Source of the DNA: Pseudomonadota bacterium
GTDB taxonomy: Bacteria; Pseudomonadota; Gammaproteobacteria; Burkholderiales; Gallionellaceae
Assembly: GCA_021821945.1 (NCBI GenBank)
Contig: JAJZTF010000012.1
Coordinates: 1 to 64,000 of the forward strand
Direction: 5' to 3'
DNA length: 64,000 nt
Under the pieces are notes generated by a model. That model had not been told where the DNA came from. It worked only from the letters and a program-made list of their open reading frames with translations, and did not search any database. This document shows positions 38,350 to 48,702 of this stretch, piece by piece. Numbering within the stretch: position 1 is the first letter of the stretch; every line of letters starts with the position of its first letter. The position numbers were made by a program, and so were the translations under genes.

Positions 38350-39467
38350 TGCCTGTCCGGATGGAAGGAGAGCACGGGATCGTAATGCGCCGGTGCGATG
38401 GAGCTTTCGAAATCGTAGGTGGCAAGGTTTTTCCGATCGAGCAGGCCGAGCCTGACCAGGATGGTGTCAGGCAGTTTGGGGCCCCTGCCTTCGAGGTAAT
38501 TCACTGCGGCATCGGTGACTATGCGCGCCTGGCTCACGCCCTTTGTATCGGCCGCCGCCTTGATGTACCCCTTCCGGATCTGGTCGGCGATTTCCCTCGT
38601 GAGATCATATGCGACGATGCTGACCCTGTTCTCGAGCCCAGCCATCCTGACCGGCAAGACTGCCGCAGGCGCGCAGCCGGTGCAGCCCAGGATGTAATCA
38701 AGCTTCTTCCCGTGCTCTGCAAGCACCTGGCCGGCCAGCCTGGATTGTTCGACGAGGTCGCTGTCTCCATAAAGGATGCTCACGATCCTGACCTTGATCG
38801 GTGCGCGATTGGCGGCTTCCTGGCTTCCCTCCACCTCACCCTTCACCCAGCCGGCATCGGCAGGACCCGGGAGCAGGGCGACGTTCACCGACTTCAAGCC
38901 GCGCCTCGTTGCGTCCCTGATCACCCATTGCATCGCGGTGCTTCCCATGCCCTTCAGCGATGAAGTCACCTTGAGGGTCAGCTTGTCGCTGGTGCTGTCG
39001 TTGGCGAGCTCAAAAACAGGGATGCCCCGTGCCCGGGCGCGGGCTATGGACGAATTGTTGGCGGTATGGCTGATCGGCGAGATGACGATCGCATCGTATT
39101 TCTTCGCGATGGCCAGATCCATGGCGTGCAGCTGGCCAATCAGGTCGTCGTATCCGTCGGATGGCAGGATGTCGACCGAGATGCCGAGCCTCCTTGCCTC
39201 GCTGATCACCCCGTAATCGCATCCGACCCAGTAGGGATCCTTGAGGTGCGGGAAGAGGAATGCAATTTTCCATGGCTTGCTTGCCGGAGCCGCCATCGGG
39301 AATTTTTCTTCGATCGCCCTATCCCTGGCGAGCGCTTCGTCCGCCGATTTATAGCTTCCGGGAGGGGAATAAATCGCGGTGACCGGTATCGGGTCAAATC
39401 CAAATGCGGGAGATGCCGCATTGAGCAGCACCGCGCAACAGATGATTTGTAAGTTCCTGACTGGCAT
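38346..39467 (-). CDS. TorT-like periplasmic binding protein
   Basis: A 373-residue exported protein of the type I periplasmic binding fold, closest in pattern to TorT, the periplasmic partner of the TorS sensor kinase, and to sugar-binding proteins. A signal peptide of about 23 residues ends near SPAFG. Fold markers are WKIAFLFPHLKDPYWVGCDYG (about 66-86), YDAIVISPIS (about 124-133), GIPVFELAND and VNVALLPGPADAGW. No permease or ATPase of an ABC importer is adjacent; instead it overlaps a membrane diguanylate cyclase by four bases. A role as ligand sensor for that enzyme is inferred. Ligand unknown. Confidence 0.85.
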   Translation of the reverse strand: MPVRNLQIICCAVLLNAASPAFGFDPIPVTAIYSPPGSYKSADEALARDRAIEEKFPMAAPASKPWKIAFLFPHLKDPYWVGCDYGVISEARRLGISVDILPSDGYDDLIGQLHAMDLAIAKKYDAIVISPISHTANNSSIARARARGIPVFELANDSTSDKLTLKVTSSLKGMGSTAMQWVIRDATRRGLKSVNVALLPGPADAGWVKGEVEGSQEAANRAPIKVRIVSILYGDSDLVEQSRLAGQVLAEHGKKLDYILGCTGCAPAAVLPVRMAGLENRVSIVAYDLTREIADQIRKGYIKAAADTKGVSQARIVTDAAVNYLEGRGPKLPDTILVRLGLLDRKNLATYDFESSIAPAHYDPVLSFHPDRQ

Positions 39468-39584
39468 ATCGTTTCAACTTGCTGTTCCTGTATTTTTGTT
39501 TCAGCCATTCCGATAGCCGTGAAGCGATATTAAACATATTCCGGCCCGGATACAACGCGAATTTGCCGCCTTCTTGCAAAGCCG

Positions 39585-39612
39585 ATGACAGGCCGTTCCA
39601 ACAGGCTATAAT
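39585..39612 (+). promoter_or_regulatory. Promoter of psiF
   Basis: ATGACA (39585-39590, five of six bases of the consensus) and a perfect TATAAT (39607-39612) are 16 bases apart. The start would lie near 39619, giving a leader of about 65 bases. I do not see a Pho box overlapping it. Confidence 0.7.
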
Positions 39613-39684
39613 GGGCGCGTTTTGGCATGCGGCTGAAACATCCCAACCCGGTGGGATAAAACCAACTCAATTGTGGAGAAACTC

Positions 39685-39996
39685 ATGAATAAAGTGATTG
39701 CATTGGCTTTTTTGGGAATTTCTGTCGCACTGTCCGCGCCTGCGTTCGCAGGATCCCAGCAGGAGAAGATGAAGGGCTGCAATGCCGAGGCCAAGGGAAT
39801 GAAGGGGGAGGAGAGGCGCGCCTTCATGAGCAAGTGCCTGAAGAAGGATTATGTGCTGAAGTCTGACGCCGCTGCGGCATCCGCAGCGCCGGCAAAGCAG
39901 CAGGACAAGATGAAGACCTGCAATGCGGATGCGAAGACCAAGGGGCTGAAGGGGGATGAACGCAAGGCATTCATGAAGGACTGCCTGAAGAAGTGA
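39685..39996 (+). CDS. psiF: PsiF-family periplasmic protein
   Basis: A 103-residue secreted protein with signal peptide (cleavage near PAFAGS, about 23) and two PsiF repeats: QQEKMKGCNAEAKG...FMSKCLKK (about 26-57) and QQDKMKTCNADAKTKG...FMKDCLKK (about 73-103), each with two cysteines probably forming a disulphide. PsiF was named as phosphate-starvation-inducible in E. coli; its function is unknown. ATG 39685 is preferred to GTG 39673, since GGAG (39675-39678) is six bases before it. It has its own promoter and is followed by a perfect 12-pair hairpin. Confidence 0.88.
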   Translation: MNKVIALAFLGISVALSAPAFAGSQQEKMKGCNAEAKGMKGEERRAFMSKCLKKDYVLKSDAAAASAAPAKQQDKMKTCNADAKTKGLKGDERKAFMKDCLKK

Positions 39997-40008
39997 TGCC
40001 TCTTTGAG

Positions 40009-40036
40009 CCGGGAAGGGCGTTTTCGCCCTTCCCGG
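40009..40036. terminator. Strong hairpin between convergent psiF and cNMP-domain gene
   Basis: CCGGGAAGGGCG (40009-40020) and CGCCCTTCCCGG (40025-40036) form a perfect 12-pair stem with a TTTT loop. It ends one base before the stop of the minus-strand gene. There is no T tract on either side, so it may be a factor-dependent stop or an RNA-stabilising structure serving both genes. Confidence 0.6.
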
Positions 40037-40037
40037 A

Positions 40038-40538
40038 CTAATCCAGCAATTCCTGTATCCGCAGGTTTGCGTCCTGCAGTTTCTTGAAGAGCGCGATCAG
40101 CAGCGCCTTGTCCATGTAATCCTTTGCCTTCGCGTCGCTGCGCAGGATTTCGATGCCGGTCTTGTCGAGTTCGGCTGCGACCACTTGATCGTCGGCGATG
40201 ACCGTCGCGGAGCGGGAGATCTTGTCGTTGCTAAAGAATGCGCCTTCCCCTATGCATTCCCCGCTGACGATGTTTCCTACCTCTTTTTCGTTGCAATAGG
40301 CTGTCGTTGTGCCCAGGAGCACCACATAGAAGGTGTCGGTCGGCTCCTTCTCGCGCGTCAGCCTGTCGCCGGCTGAAAAACTGCGGATCCTGACCAGCTT
40401 CGAGATGGATTCCAGATATTCGTTCGGGATGGGATCGAAGAAGGAGCATTTGCGCAGCTCCAGGAAGCGTTCCTTGGAGTCCTCCAGCTGTCTGATGAAG
40501 CTGGCAAGGCTCGTCTCAATGTCGTCTGTCTCGTCCAT
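40038..40538 (-). CDS. Cyclic-nucleotide-binding domain protein
   Basis: A 166-residue protein consisting of a cNMP-binding (CRP-like) beta-barrel and a helical tail, without a DNA-binding domain. The phosphate-binding cassette is recognisable as GECIGEGAFFSND...SRSATV (about 92-114), including the arginine that contacts the cyclic phosphate. The barrel begins LRKCSFFDPIP. The frame is open to 40622, but ATG 40538 (MDETDDIE), with GGGCGGG just upstream, gives a sensible N terminus; 40559 is an alternative. It is divergent from carA. Whether it binds a nucleotide is unknown. Confidence 0.78.
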   Translation of the reverse strand: MDETDDIETSLASFIRQLEDSKERFLELRKCSFFDPIPNEYLESISKLVRIRSFSAGDRLTREKEPTDTFYVVLLGTTTAYCNEKEVGNIVSGECIGEGAFFSNDKISRSATVIADDQVVAAELDKTGIEILRSDAKAKDYMDKALLIALFKKLQDANLRIQELLD

Positions 40539-40661
40539 GTTCCCGCCCGGGTGAGTCATGAAAGCGCGCGAATCGGATTGGCCGGCACACGCGCATGCCT
40601 TTCGCAGAGCGAAACTTATCACAAGCCTGGCGCCGTGTCTTGCGGCGAAAACGGCTCCGGT

Positions 40662-40690
40662 TTGATGAGGCCTCCCTAATCCGCTATAAT
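40662..40690 (+). promoter_or_regulatory. Promoter of carAB
   Basis: TTGATG (40662-40667) and a perfect TATAAT (40685-40690) are 17 bases apart. Transcription would begin near 40697 with a leader of about 63 bases. Within it GCGGG (40705-40709) and CCCGC (40727-40731) followed by TTCTTT could form a weak attenuator-like hairpin. Confidence 0.8.
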
Positions 40691-40759
40691 GTGCAGCGAT
40701 CTTTGCGGGTTGAGCTCACGGTTCTTCCCGCTTCTTTATGTCTATCTTGGGAGCTTCTG

Positions 40760-41893
40760 GTGACGCAAACGAATCCTGCCATACTTGTGTTAGCCGATGG
40801 GACGGTGTTTCGTGGCGTGGCCATAGGCGCTGCCGGCAGCAGCGTGGGCGAAGTGGTCTTCAACACCGCGATGACGGGATATCAGGAGATACTCACAGAC
40901 CCTTCCTATTGCCGCCAGATCGTCACGCTGACCTATCCGCACATAGGCAATGTCGGCACGAACGGCGAGGATGTCGAATCCCGCCAGGTTTTCGCAAGCG
41001 GCCTTGTCATCCGCGATCATTCGCTTGTGATGAGCAGCTGGCGCGGGCAGAAGCCTCTTTCGGATTATCTCAGGGACAACAACGTGGTGGCGATCGCCGG
41101 CATAGACACGCGTCGTCTTACGCGCATATTGCGCGAAAAGGGTTCGCAAAACGGCTGCATCGCGACCGGAGAAAACGTGGAGGCGGCGCTCGAAGCCGCT
41201 CGCGGCTTTGCAGGGTTGGCCGGCATGGATCTGGCAAAGGAAGTGAGCTGCGACAGGCCCTATGAATGGGTTGAGACCGAGTGGAATCTCGGTTCCGGCT
41301 ATGCGGCCCAGAAAGCTGCCGAATTCCATGTCGTGGCATACGACTTCGGCGTGAAGCGCAACATCCTGCGCATGCTTGCATCGCGCGGCTGCAGGATCAC
41401 CGTGGTGCCGGCGCAGACGCCGGCCAGGGAAGTGCTGGCAATGAAGCCTGATGGCATATTCCTCTCGAACGGCCCGGGAGATCCCGAGCCTTGCGATTAT
41501 GCGATCTCGGCGACCCGGGAGATATTGGCGACGGACATCCCGCTTTTCGGCATCTGTCTTGGTCATCAGATCATGGGGCTGGCGGTGGGCGCGAAGACGG
41601 TGAAGATGAAGTTCGGCCACCGCGGCGCAAACCATCCCGTGCAGGATCTGGCCAGCCGCCGCGTGATGATCACGAGCCAGAATCACGGCTTTGCGGTGGA
41701 TGCCGCGACATTGCCATCGCACGCGCGCGCAACGCATGTCTCGCTGTTCGACGGGACGCTTCAGGGTTTCGAGCTGGCAGACAAGCCCGCATTCTGTTTC
41801 CAGGGGCATCCCGAGGCGAGCCCCGGACCGCACGACGTGGACGGACTGTTCGATAAATTTGTTGAAAAGATGAAAGGAGCAGGTAGCCGGTAG
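40760..41893 (+). CDS. carA: Carbamoyl-phosphate synthase small subunit
   Basis: A 377-residue glutamine amidotransferase subunit that supplies ammonia to CarB for arginine and pyrimidine synthesis. The N-terminal domain starts [12 protein letters not shown]; the class I amidotransferase domain shows [10 protein letters not shown] and [12 protein letters not shown] with the catalytic Cys (about 265), and His/Glu in [11 protein letters not shown]. The frame is open from 40595, but GTG 40760 is chosen: GGGAG (40749-40753) lies six bases upstream and the resulting length equals the family norm. It is 14 bases from carB. Confidence 0.95.
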   Translation: MTQTNPAILVLADGTVFRGVAIGAAGSSVGEVVFNTAMTGYQEILTDPSYCRQIVTLTYPHIGNVGTNGEDVESRQVFASGLVIRDHSLVMSSWRGQKPLSDYLRDNNVVAIAGIDTRRLTRILREKGSQNGCIATGENVEAALEAARGFAGLAGMDLAKEVSCDRPYEWVETEWNLGSGYAAQKAAEFHVVAYDFGVKRNILRMLASRGCRITVVPAQTPAREVLAMKPDGIFLSNGPGDPEPCDYAISATREILATDIPLFGICLGHQIMGLAVGAKTVKMKFGHRGANHPVQDLASRRVMITSQNHGFAVDAATLPSHARATHVSLFDGTLQGFELADKPAFCFQGHPEASPGPHDVDGLFDKFVEKMKGAGSR

Positions 41894-41907
41894 CACGCTA
41901 CAGTCCT

Positions 41908-44900
41908 ATGCCAAAACGTACCGACCTCAAATCCATACTCATCATCGGCGCAGGCCCCATCGTCATCGGGCAGGCATGCGAATTCGACTATTCCGGCGCG
42001 CAGGCCTGCAAGGCGTTGCGCGAGGAGGGCTATCGCGTGGTGCTGGTGAACTCGAATCCCGCCACGATCATGACCGATCCCGACATGGCGGATGCGACCT
42101 ATATCGAGCCCATCACCTGGCAGATCGTCGAGAAGATCATCGCGAAGGAAAGGCCGGATGCGATCCTGCCGACCATGGGCGGGCAGACCGCGTTGAATTG
42201 CGCGCTCGATCTTGCAAGGCACGGCGTGCTCGAGAAATACAAGGTCGAGATGATAGGCGCGTCCCGCGAGGCCATAGACATGGCCGAAGACCGCGAGAAA
42301 TTCAAGCAGGCGATGACGCGCATAGGCCTTTCGTCCGCGCGTTCGGCGATCGCGCACAGCATGGAGGAGGCATTGCAGGTGCAGCAGGTGATGGGTTATC
42401 CGACCATCATCCGGCCTTCCTTCACGATGGGCGGAAGCGGAGGCGGCATCGCATACAACCGCGAGGAATTCGTGACCATCTGCGAAGGCGGGCTCGAGGC
42501 TTCGCCCACCCGCGAACTCCTGATCGAGGAATCCCTGCTCGGCTGGAAGGAATACGAGATGGAGGTGGTGCGCGACCGCAACGACAACTGCATCATCATC
42601 TGCTCGATCGAGAACCTCGACCCGATGGGCGTGCATACCGGGGACTCGATCACGGTTGCCCCCGCCCAGACCCTGACGGACAAGGAGTTCCAGATCATGC
42701 GCGATGCATCCCTTGCGGTGCTGCGCGAAATCGGCGTGGAGACGGGCGGCTCCAACGTGCAGTTCGCCATCAATCCGGACAACGGGCGCATGGTGGTGAT
42801 CGAGATGAATCCCCGCGTATCGAGATCGAGCGCGCTGGCATCCAAGGCGACCGGCTTCCCGATCGCGAAGGTGGCTGCCAAGCTTGCGGTGGGATATACG
42901 CTGGACGAGCTGCAGAACGACATCACGGGTGGCGCCACGCCTGCCTCCTTCGAGCCCACGATAGACTACGTGGTCACCAAAATACCGCGCTTTGCATTCG
43001 AGAAATTTCCCCAGGCGAACGACAGGCTGACCACGCAGATGAAATCGGTGGGCGAAGTGATGGCCATAGGGCGCACTTTCCAGGAGTCCTTCCAGAAGGC
43101 GCTGCGCGGCCTCGAGGTCGGGGTGAACGGGCTGGATGCCAGATTCTCGAATCTCGAAGAGATCGCGGCCGAGCTCGGCAATCCGGGACCGGCCCGCATC
43201 TGGGCCGTTTCCGACGCTTTCCGCCTCGGCATGAGCGTGGAGGAAGTTTTCAGCATCAGCAGGATAGACCGCTGGTTCCTGGTGCAAATCGAGGATCTGG
43301 TGCGCCAGGAGTCGGCGCTACTTGGGCGCTCTCATCGCGACCTCGATGCATCCGAAATGCGCTCACTGAAGCGCAGCGGGTTTTCGGATGCGAGGCTTGC
43401 CCACCTTCTGGGCACGGATGCGGAAACATTGCGCGCCTTCCGGCATGGGCTGGGCGTGCGCCCGGTGTTCAAGCGCGTGGACACCTGCGCTGCGGAATTT
43501 TCCACCGACACCGCCTACATGTATTCGACCTATGAGGAGGAATGCGAAGCGCTGCCCACTGACAAAAGGAAGATCATGGTGCTGGGCGGCGGTCCCAACC
43601 GCATCGGACAGGGCATAGAGTTCGACTATTGCTGCGTGCATGCGGCGCTTGCGATGCGCGAGGACGGCTATGAAACCATCATGGTCAACTGCAATCCGGA
43701 AACCGTATCCACCGATTACGACACATCGGACCGCCTGTATTTCGAGCCGCTGACGCTTGAAGACGTGCTGGAGGTGGTCGAGGTCGAAAAGCCCGCTGGC
43801 GTGATCGTGCAGTATGGCGGCCAGACACCGCTCGGGCTTGCCCGGGGCCTGGAAAGGAACGGCGTTCCCATCATAGGCACGACGCCTGACATGATAGATT
43901 GCGCGGAAGATCGCGAGCGCTTCAAGCGGATGCTCAACGGGCTGGGTTTGAAGCAGCCGCCCAACCGCACTGCAAGCACCGTGGCTGAAGGGATTGCGGG
44001 GGCTCGGGAAATTGGCTATCCCCTGGTGATGCGGCCATCCAATGTGCTTGGCGGGCGCGCGATGGAGATCATCCACGGGCAGGCCGATCTCGAGCGCTAC
44101 ATGCGCGATGCGGAGGCGATGTCCCTGACCTATCCCGAGCGCATGCCCATATTGCTCGACCGTTTCCTGAACGATGCGATCGAGGTGGATGTGGATGCCG
44201 TATCCGACGGGAAGGACGTGATCATCGGCGGCATCATGGAGCACATAGAGGAGGCGGGCGTGCATTCTGGCGATTCTGCCTGCTCCCTTCCGCCATTCAG
44301 TCTGCCCAAGGCCATGCAGGACGAGCTGCGCAGGCAGACTTTCCTGATGGCGCGCGCGCTCAATGTGGTGGGACTGATGAATGTGCAGTTCGCGATCCAG
44401 GGTGAGACCGTCTATGTATTGGAGGTCAATCCGCGCGCATCCCGAACCGTGCCCTTCGTGTCCAAGGCGACTGGCGTTCCGCTAGCCAAGATCGCGGCGC
44501 GCTGCATGGCAGGGCAGACGCTTGCCCGGCAGGGCATCACTGCGGAAGCGGTGCCGGCCTATTATTCCGTGAAGGAAGCCGTATTCCCGTTCATCAAGTT
44601 CCCGGGCGTGGACACGATACTCGGCCCCGAAATGAAGTCCACCGGCGAGGTGATGGGCGTGGGTGAGACCTTCGCAGAGGCTTTCGTGAAGTCGCAGCTT
44701 GCGGCGAGCGTCAAGCTTCCGAGGGAAGGGAAGGTGTTCATCAGCGTCAGGGATGCGGACAAGCAGGGGGCAGTCGATGTGGCGCGTTCCCTCGAAGCGC
44801 TGGGATTCACGCTTCTTGCGACCCGCGGAACCGCAGCGGCGATCGCTGCGGCAGGCATCAGGGTGTCCGTCGTGAACAAGGTTGCGGAAGGACGACCGCA

Positions 44901-45132
44901 CATCGTGGACATGCTGAAGAACGGCGAGATCAGCCTGATCGTCAATACCGTGGACAGCAGGCCTGCAGCGATGCGTGACTCCTATTCGATAAGGCATGCG
45001 GCCTTGCAGGGCCGGGTGACTTATTACACCACGCTGGCCGGCGCACGAGCCGCCTGCATAGGCATGCATCACCTGCAGGATCTGCAGGTTTACGATGTCC
45101 AGTCCCAGCATCGAAGAAGTGCTGGCCAATAG
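41908..45132 (+). CDS. carB: Carbamoyl-phosphate synthase large subunit
   Basis: A 1074-residue enzyme with two homologous ATP-grasp halves (about 1-400 and 550-935), an oligomerisation domain between them and an MGS-like allosteric domain at the C terminus. Matching motifs of the two halves are [18 protein letters not shown] (about 14-31) and [17 protein letters not shown] (about 560). It uses ammonia from CarA, bicarbonate and two ATP. Length equals the E. coli enzyme (1073). It is followed after about 55 bases by greA. Confidence 0.97.
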   Translation: MPKRTDLKSILIIGAGPIVIGQACEFDYSGAQACKALREEGYRVVLVNSNPATIMTDPDMADATYIEPITWQIVEKIIAKERPDAILPTMGGQTALNCALDLARHGVLEKYKVEMIGASREAIDMAEDREKFKQAMTRIGLSSARSAIAHSMEEALQVQQVMGYPTIIRPSFTMGGSGGGIAYNREEFVTICEGGLEASPTRELLIEESLLGWKEYEMEVVRDRNDNCIIICSIENLDPMGVHTGDSITVAPAQTLTDKEFQIMRDASLAVLREIGVETGGSNVQFAINPDNGRMVVIEMNPRVSRSSALASKATGFPIAKVAAKLAVGYTLDELQNDITGGATPASFEPTIDYVVTKIPRFAFEKFPQANDRLTTQMKSVGEVMAIGRTFQESFQKALRGLEVGVNGLDARFSNLEEIAAELGNPGPARIWAVSDAFRLGMSVEEVFSISRIDRWFLVQIEDLVRQESALLGRSHRDLDASEMRSLKRSGFSDARLAHLLGTDAETLRAFRHGLGVRPVFKRVDTCAAEFSTDTAYMYSTYEEECEALPTDKRKIMVLGGGPNRIGQGIEFDYCCVHAALAMREDGYETIMVNCNPETVSTDYDTSDRLYFEPLTLEDVLEVVEVEKPAGVIVQYGGQTPLGLARGLERNGVPIIGTTPDMIDCAEDRERFKRMLNGLGLKQPPNRTASTVAEGIAGAREIGYPLVMRPSNVLGGRAMEIIHGQADLERYMRDAEAMSLTYPERMPILLDRFLNDAIEVDVDAVSDGKDVIIGGIMEHIEEAGVHSGDSACSLPPFSLPKAMQDELRRQTFLMARALNVVGLMNVQFAIQGETVYVLEVNPRASRTVPFVSKATGVPLAKIAARCMAGQTLARQGITAEAVPAYYSVKEAVFPFIKFPGVDTILGPEMKSTGEVMGVGETFAEAFVKSQLAASVKLPREGKVFISVRDADKQGAVDVARSLEALGFTLLATRGTAAAIAAAGIRVSVVNKVAEGRPHIVDMLKNGEISLIVNTVDSRPAAMRDSYSIRHAALQGRVTYYTTLAGARAACIGMHHLQDLQVYDVQSQHRRSAGQ

Positions 45133-45188
45133 CCCGCATCGGGTTTGAAGAACATGCGACCGAGGTTCATAAATGAGCGAGTTTGTGT

Positions 45189-45665
45189 ATGAGTAAAATT
45201 CCATTGACTCTGGTGGGGGCGGAGAAACTGCGCCAGGAACTGCACCGCCTCAAGACGATAGAGCGCCCCTCCGTGATCAACGCGATTTCAGAGGCGAGAG
45301 CGCAGGGGGATCTTTCCGAAAATGCCGAATATGAGGCGGCAAAGGAGAAGCAGGGGTTTGTCGAGGGGCGCATCATGGAGCTCGAAGGAAAGCTTGGCAG
45401 CGCGCAGATCATCGATCCCAAGACGATCAATGCGGACGGCAGATGCGTGTTCGGTTCGACCGTGATACTGGAAGACATCGAGAGCGGCGAAGTGGTGACT
45501 TACCAGATCGTCGGCGAAGACGAGGCGGACATCCGCGAGCGCAAGATATCGATCGGCTCCCCGATTGCAAGAGCGCTGATCGGAAAATACAGCGGCGACG
45601 TCGCCGAGGTTCAGGCGCCGCATGGCGTGCGGGAATACGAAGTGGTCGAGGTGCGCTACATCTAG
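45189..45665 (+). CDS. greA: Transcription elongation factor GreA
   Basis: A 158-residue factor that rescues backtracked RNA polymerase by stimulating transcript cleavage. The N-terminal coiled coil carries [17 protein letters not shown] and the acidic tip [16 protein letters not shown] (about 42-57) with the two acidic catalytic residues; the C-terminal domain has [10 protein letters not shown] and [14 protein letters not shown] 45189 gives the normal length; the TTG at 45183 is less likely. The ribosome site is weak. carB-greA is a common betaproteobacterial order. Confidence 0.95.
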   Translation: MSKIPLTLVGAEKLRQELHRLKTIERPSVINAISEARAQGDLSENAEYEAAKEKQGFVEGRIMELEGKLGSAQIIDPKTINADGRCVFGSTVILEDIESGEVVTYQIVGEDEADIRERKISIGSPIARALIGKYSGDVAEVQAPHGVREYEVVEVRYI

Positions 45666-45671
45666 CGGAAG

Positions 45672-46025
45672 CTATCCGCGGCTGCCCAGCTGCTTCTTGG
45701 TCAGCGGCTTCTTTCCCCTGTGTCTTGGCATCTGGCGGATCTCGATCTTGTGGGCCTCGGGGTTGGGCTTGAAGATCACGAGTATCCTGCCGATATGCTG
45801 AACGGGTGCCGCCTCAAGCCTTTGGCAGATCTCGCTCAGCATGGCTTCGCGTTCCGGGCGCTCGGCCATGACGCGAATCTTGATCAGCTCGTGGAGTCTC
45901 AGGGTCTTGTCGATTTCCTGCAGGACGGAATCCGTCAGGCCTGCATTGCCTATCATCACGGTGGGCTTTAATTGATGCGCTCGGCCCTTCAAGGCAAGGC
46001 GTTCGGATACGGTCAGGGCGGTCAT
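45672..46025 (-). CDS. yhbY: YhbY-family RNA-binding protein (CRM domain)
   Basis: A 117-residue protein made of one CRM/YhbY domain, with LKGRAHQLKPTVMIGNAGLTDSVLQEID and the GxxG-like loop region, plus a basic C-terminal tail (RHRGKKPLTKKQL). E. coli YhbY associates with the precursor of the large ribosomal subunit. The gene is divergent from rlmE, another ribosome assembly gene, 37 bases away, and convergent with greA. Confidence 0.92.
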   Translation of the reverse strand: MTALTVSERLALKGRAHQLKPTVMIGNAGLTDSVLQEIDKTLRLHELIKIRVMAERPEREAMLSEICQRLEAAPVQHIGRILVIFKPNPEAHKIEIRQMPRHRGKKPLTKKQLGSRG

Positions 46026-46062
46026 GATTTCCTCTAAAACATTCGGTTTGCGATTTTAAACG

Positions 46063-46683
46063 ATGAAGCCTTCCAAAACCAGCAAACAATGGATGCGTGA
46101 ACATGTCAGCGATCCCTTCGTGCAGCAGGCGCAGAAGGAGGGCTATCGCTCGCGCGCGGCCTACAAGCTTCTGGAGATCGATGAGCGGGACCATCTTTTC
46201 AGGCCTGGACTGGTGGTTGTGGACCTCGGGGCGACGCCTGGCGGATGGTGCCAGGTGGCGGCAAAGCTCGTCGGGGAGACCGGAAAGGTTATCGCCCTCG
46301 ATCTGCTTCCCATGGAACCTTTGCGCGCTGTCGAGTTCATACAGGGTGATTTTCGCGAAGCAGAGGTATTGCAAAAACTCGAGTCTTGCCTGCAGAATAG
46401 GCGGGTAGGGCTTGTGATTTCGGATATGGCCCCCAATTTCAGCGGTGTGGCGCAGCTGGATCAGGACCGTGCGATATATCTTGCAGAGCTTGCGATGGAA
46501 TTTGCCCTGAAGCATCTGACACCGGATGGGAGCTTTCTGGTCAAGGTTTTTCAGGGTTCGGGATTCGAGGCTTTTGTGAAATCGATGCGCAGCCACTTTT
46601 CCAAGGTGGTCATCCGCAAGCCCAAAGCATCCAGAGACCGAAGCAGTGAAGTGTATCTGCTGGGTTCCGGAGTGCTTGAGTAA
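46063..46683 (+). CDS. rlmE: 23S rRNA (uridine-2'-O) methyltransferase RlmE (FtsJ/RrmJ)
   Basis: A 206-residue SAM-dependent enzyme methylating U2552 of 23S rRNA. SAM motif [15 protein letters not shown] (about 50-64), catalytic tetrad elements in [11 protein letters not shown] (Lys about 36), DMAPNFSG (Asp about 123), [10 protein letters not shown] (Lys about 163) and SSEVYLLG (Glu). The basic N terminus ([10 protein letters not shown]) is typical. It precedes ftsH as in E. coli and most proteobacteria. Confidence 0.96.
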   Translation: MKPSKTSKQWMREHVSDPFVQQAQKEGYRSRAAYKLLEIDERDHLFRPGLVVVDLGATPGGWCQVAAKLVGETGKVIALDLLPMEPLRAVEFIQGDFREAEVLQKLESCLQNRRVGLVISDMAPNFSGVAQLDQDRAIYLAELAMEFALKHLTPDGSFLVKVFQGSGFEAFVKSMRSHFSKVVIRKPKASRDRSSEVYLLGSGVLE

Positions 46684-46740
46684 TCAGCCGATACATAGTC
46701 TAATGGCATACCTCGGCAGTGCATATTAAGGAATTATCTC

Positions 46741-48642
46741 GTGAACAATTTTAAGAGTATTGCAATCTGGCTGGTCGTGGCGCTGGTCCTGATGACCGTG
46801 TTTAACCAGTTCAATTCACGCCAGCAGATGACGGCCCAGTCTCATCTGGACTATTCCCAGTTCCTGGATGAGGTCAAGAAGGGCGAGATAGCCAAGGTGG
46901 TCATCGAAGGGCGTACGCTGAATGCGACGACGACAGAAGGCAAGCATGTCACCACTTATGCGCCCAGCGATCTGTGGATGGTTTCGGATCTCCTCAAGAA
47001 TGGCGTCAGTGTGGAAGCCAAGCCGGAGGAGGAGCAGTCCTTCCTGATGAGCGTGTTCGTCTCTTGGTTCCCGATGATTTTGCTGATCGCGGTCTGGGTC
47101 TTCTTCATGCGCCAGATGCAGGGCGGCGGCAAGGGCGGCGCCTTTTCCTTCGGCAAATCGCGCGCGCGCATGCTGGATGAGGCGAAGGAGCGCGTGACCT
47201 TCGCGGATGTCGCGGGCTGCGACGAGGCCAAGGAGGAAGTCTCGGAACTCGTGGACTTCCTGCGCGACCCGACCAAATTCCAGAATCTGGGCGGGCGCAT
47301 TCCCCGCGGCGTGCTGATGGTGGGAAGCCCTGGAACCGGTAAGACCCTGCTCGCAAAGGCGATCGCGGGTGAAGCCAAGGTGCCTTTCTTCTCGATCTCG
47401 GGTTCCGATTTCGTCGAGATGTTCGTGGGCGTGGGTGCGGCGCGCGTGCGCGACATGTTCGAGCAGGCGAAGAAGCAGTCCCCCTGCATCATCTTCATCG
47501 ACGAGATAGACGCGGTGGGCCGCCAGCGCGGCGCCGGACTTGGCGGCGGCAACGACGAGCGCGAGCAGACCCTGAATGCCCTGCTGGTCGAGATGGACGG
47601 CTTCGAGGGCGCCTCCGGCGTGATCGTGATCGCCGCGACCAATCGGCCTGATGTGCTGGATGCGGCATTGCTCCGCCCGGGCCGCTTCGACCGTCAGGTC
47701 GTGGTGCCTCTGCCGGATATCCGCGGTCGCGAACAGATACTGACGGTGCACATGCGCAAGGTGCCATGTTCTCCGGACGTCGATGCGAGCGTGCTGGCAC
47801 GCGGTACGCCCGGCATGTCGGGCGCGGATCTTGCGAACCTGGTCAACGAGGCCGCCCTTTTTGCCGCCCGTCGCGCCAAGCGCTTTGTCGAAATGGACGA
47901 CTTCGAGGCGGCCAAGGACAAGATCTTCATGGGAGCGGAGCGCCGCTCCATGGTGATGCCGGAAGAGGAACGCCGCAACACGGCCTACCACGAGGCGGGC
48001 CATGCGCTGGTCGCTAAGCTGATGCCCAAGACGGATCCCGTGCACAAGGTCACGATCATCCCGCGCGGCCGCGCGCTGGGCGTCACGATGCAGTTGCCTT
48101 CCGAGGACAGATACAGCATGGACAAGGAACGCATCCTGTCCACGATTGCGGTGCTGTTTGGCGGACGCATCGCGGAGGAAGTCTTCATGCACCAGATGAC
48201 GACGGGCGCTTCGAACGACTTCGAGCGCGCAACCGACATGGCGCGCAAGATGGTCACCCAGTGGGGCATGTCCGATGCGCTGGGCCCCATGGTTTATGGA
48301 GAAAACGAGGGCGAGGTTTTCCTCGGGCGCTCGGTCACGACGCACAAGAACATCTCCGAAGCGACCATGCAGAAGGTCGATACCGAGATACGCCACATCA
48401 TCGACAAGCAGTATGCGCTGGCGCGCAATCTGATCGAAACGCACCGCGACAAGATCGAGGCGATGGCTGCAGCGCTTCTGGAATGGGAAACGATAGACGC
48501 GGAGCAGATCGAAGACATCATGGCGGGCAATCCGCCGAGACCCCCAAAGCCCAGCCAGGCAAAGCAGGCGCCCAAACCACCCAAGGACGAGACGCCTTCT
48601 GCGCCGGCGGTCACGCCCACGCAGCCCGCGCAGGAAATGTAA
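46741..48642 (+). CDS. ftsH: ATP-dependent zinc metalloprotease FtsH
   Basis: A 633-residue membrane AAA+ protease removing damaged membrane proteins and regulators such as LpxC or sigma-32. Two membrane helices (about 5-24 and 100-121) flank a small periplasmic domain. The AAA domain has [13 protein letters not shown] (about 198) and [11 protein letters not shown]; the second region of homology is [20 protein letters not shown]; the zinc site is HEAGH (about 417-421). The C terminus is Pro/Lys-rich. The start is GTG 46741 behind AAGGAAT. Confidence 0.97.
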   Translation: MNNFKSIAIWLVVALVLMTVFNQFNSRQQMTAQSHLDYSQFLDEVKKGEIAKVVIEGRTLNATTTEGKHVTTYAPSDLWMVSDLLKNGVSVEAKPEEEQSFLMSVFVSWFPMILLIAVWVFFMRQMQGGGKGGAFSFGKSRARMLDEAKERVTFADVAGCDEAKEEVSELVDFLRDPTKFQNLGGRIPRGVLMVGSPGTGKTLLAKAIAGEAKVPFFSISGSDFVEMFVGVGAARVRDMFEQAKKQSPCIIFIDEIDAVGRQRGAGLGGGNDEREQTLNALLVEMDGFEGASGVIVIAATNRPDVLDAALLRPGRFDRQVVVPLPDIRGREQILTVHMRKVPCSPDVDASVLARGTPGMSGADLANLVNEAALFAARRAKRFVEMDDFEAAKDKIFMGAERRSMVMPEEERRNTAYHEAGHALVAKLMPKTDPVHKVTIIPRGRALGVTMQLPSEDRYSMDKERILSTIAVLFGGRIAEEVFMHQMTTGASNDFERATDMARKMVTQWGMSDALGPMVYGENEGEVFLGRSVTTHKNISEATMQKVDTEIRHIIDKQYALARNLIETHRDKIEAMAAALLEWETIDAEQIEDIMAGNPPRPPKPSQAKQAPKPPKDETPSAPAVTPTQPAQEM

Positions 48643-48702
48643 AAGACAGCGAATGGGGAAGCGTGGAGGGAAAACCCTTCTCTCTCCCCCTTCTCTCTTC
48701 CC

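Noticed and set aside
40697..40760. Attenuator in the carA leader
   Set aside because: The GCGGG/CCCGC stem is only five pairs with a 17-base loop and an interrupted T run; kept only as a remark.
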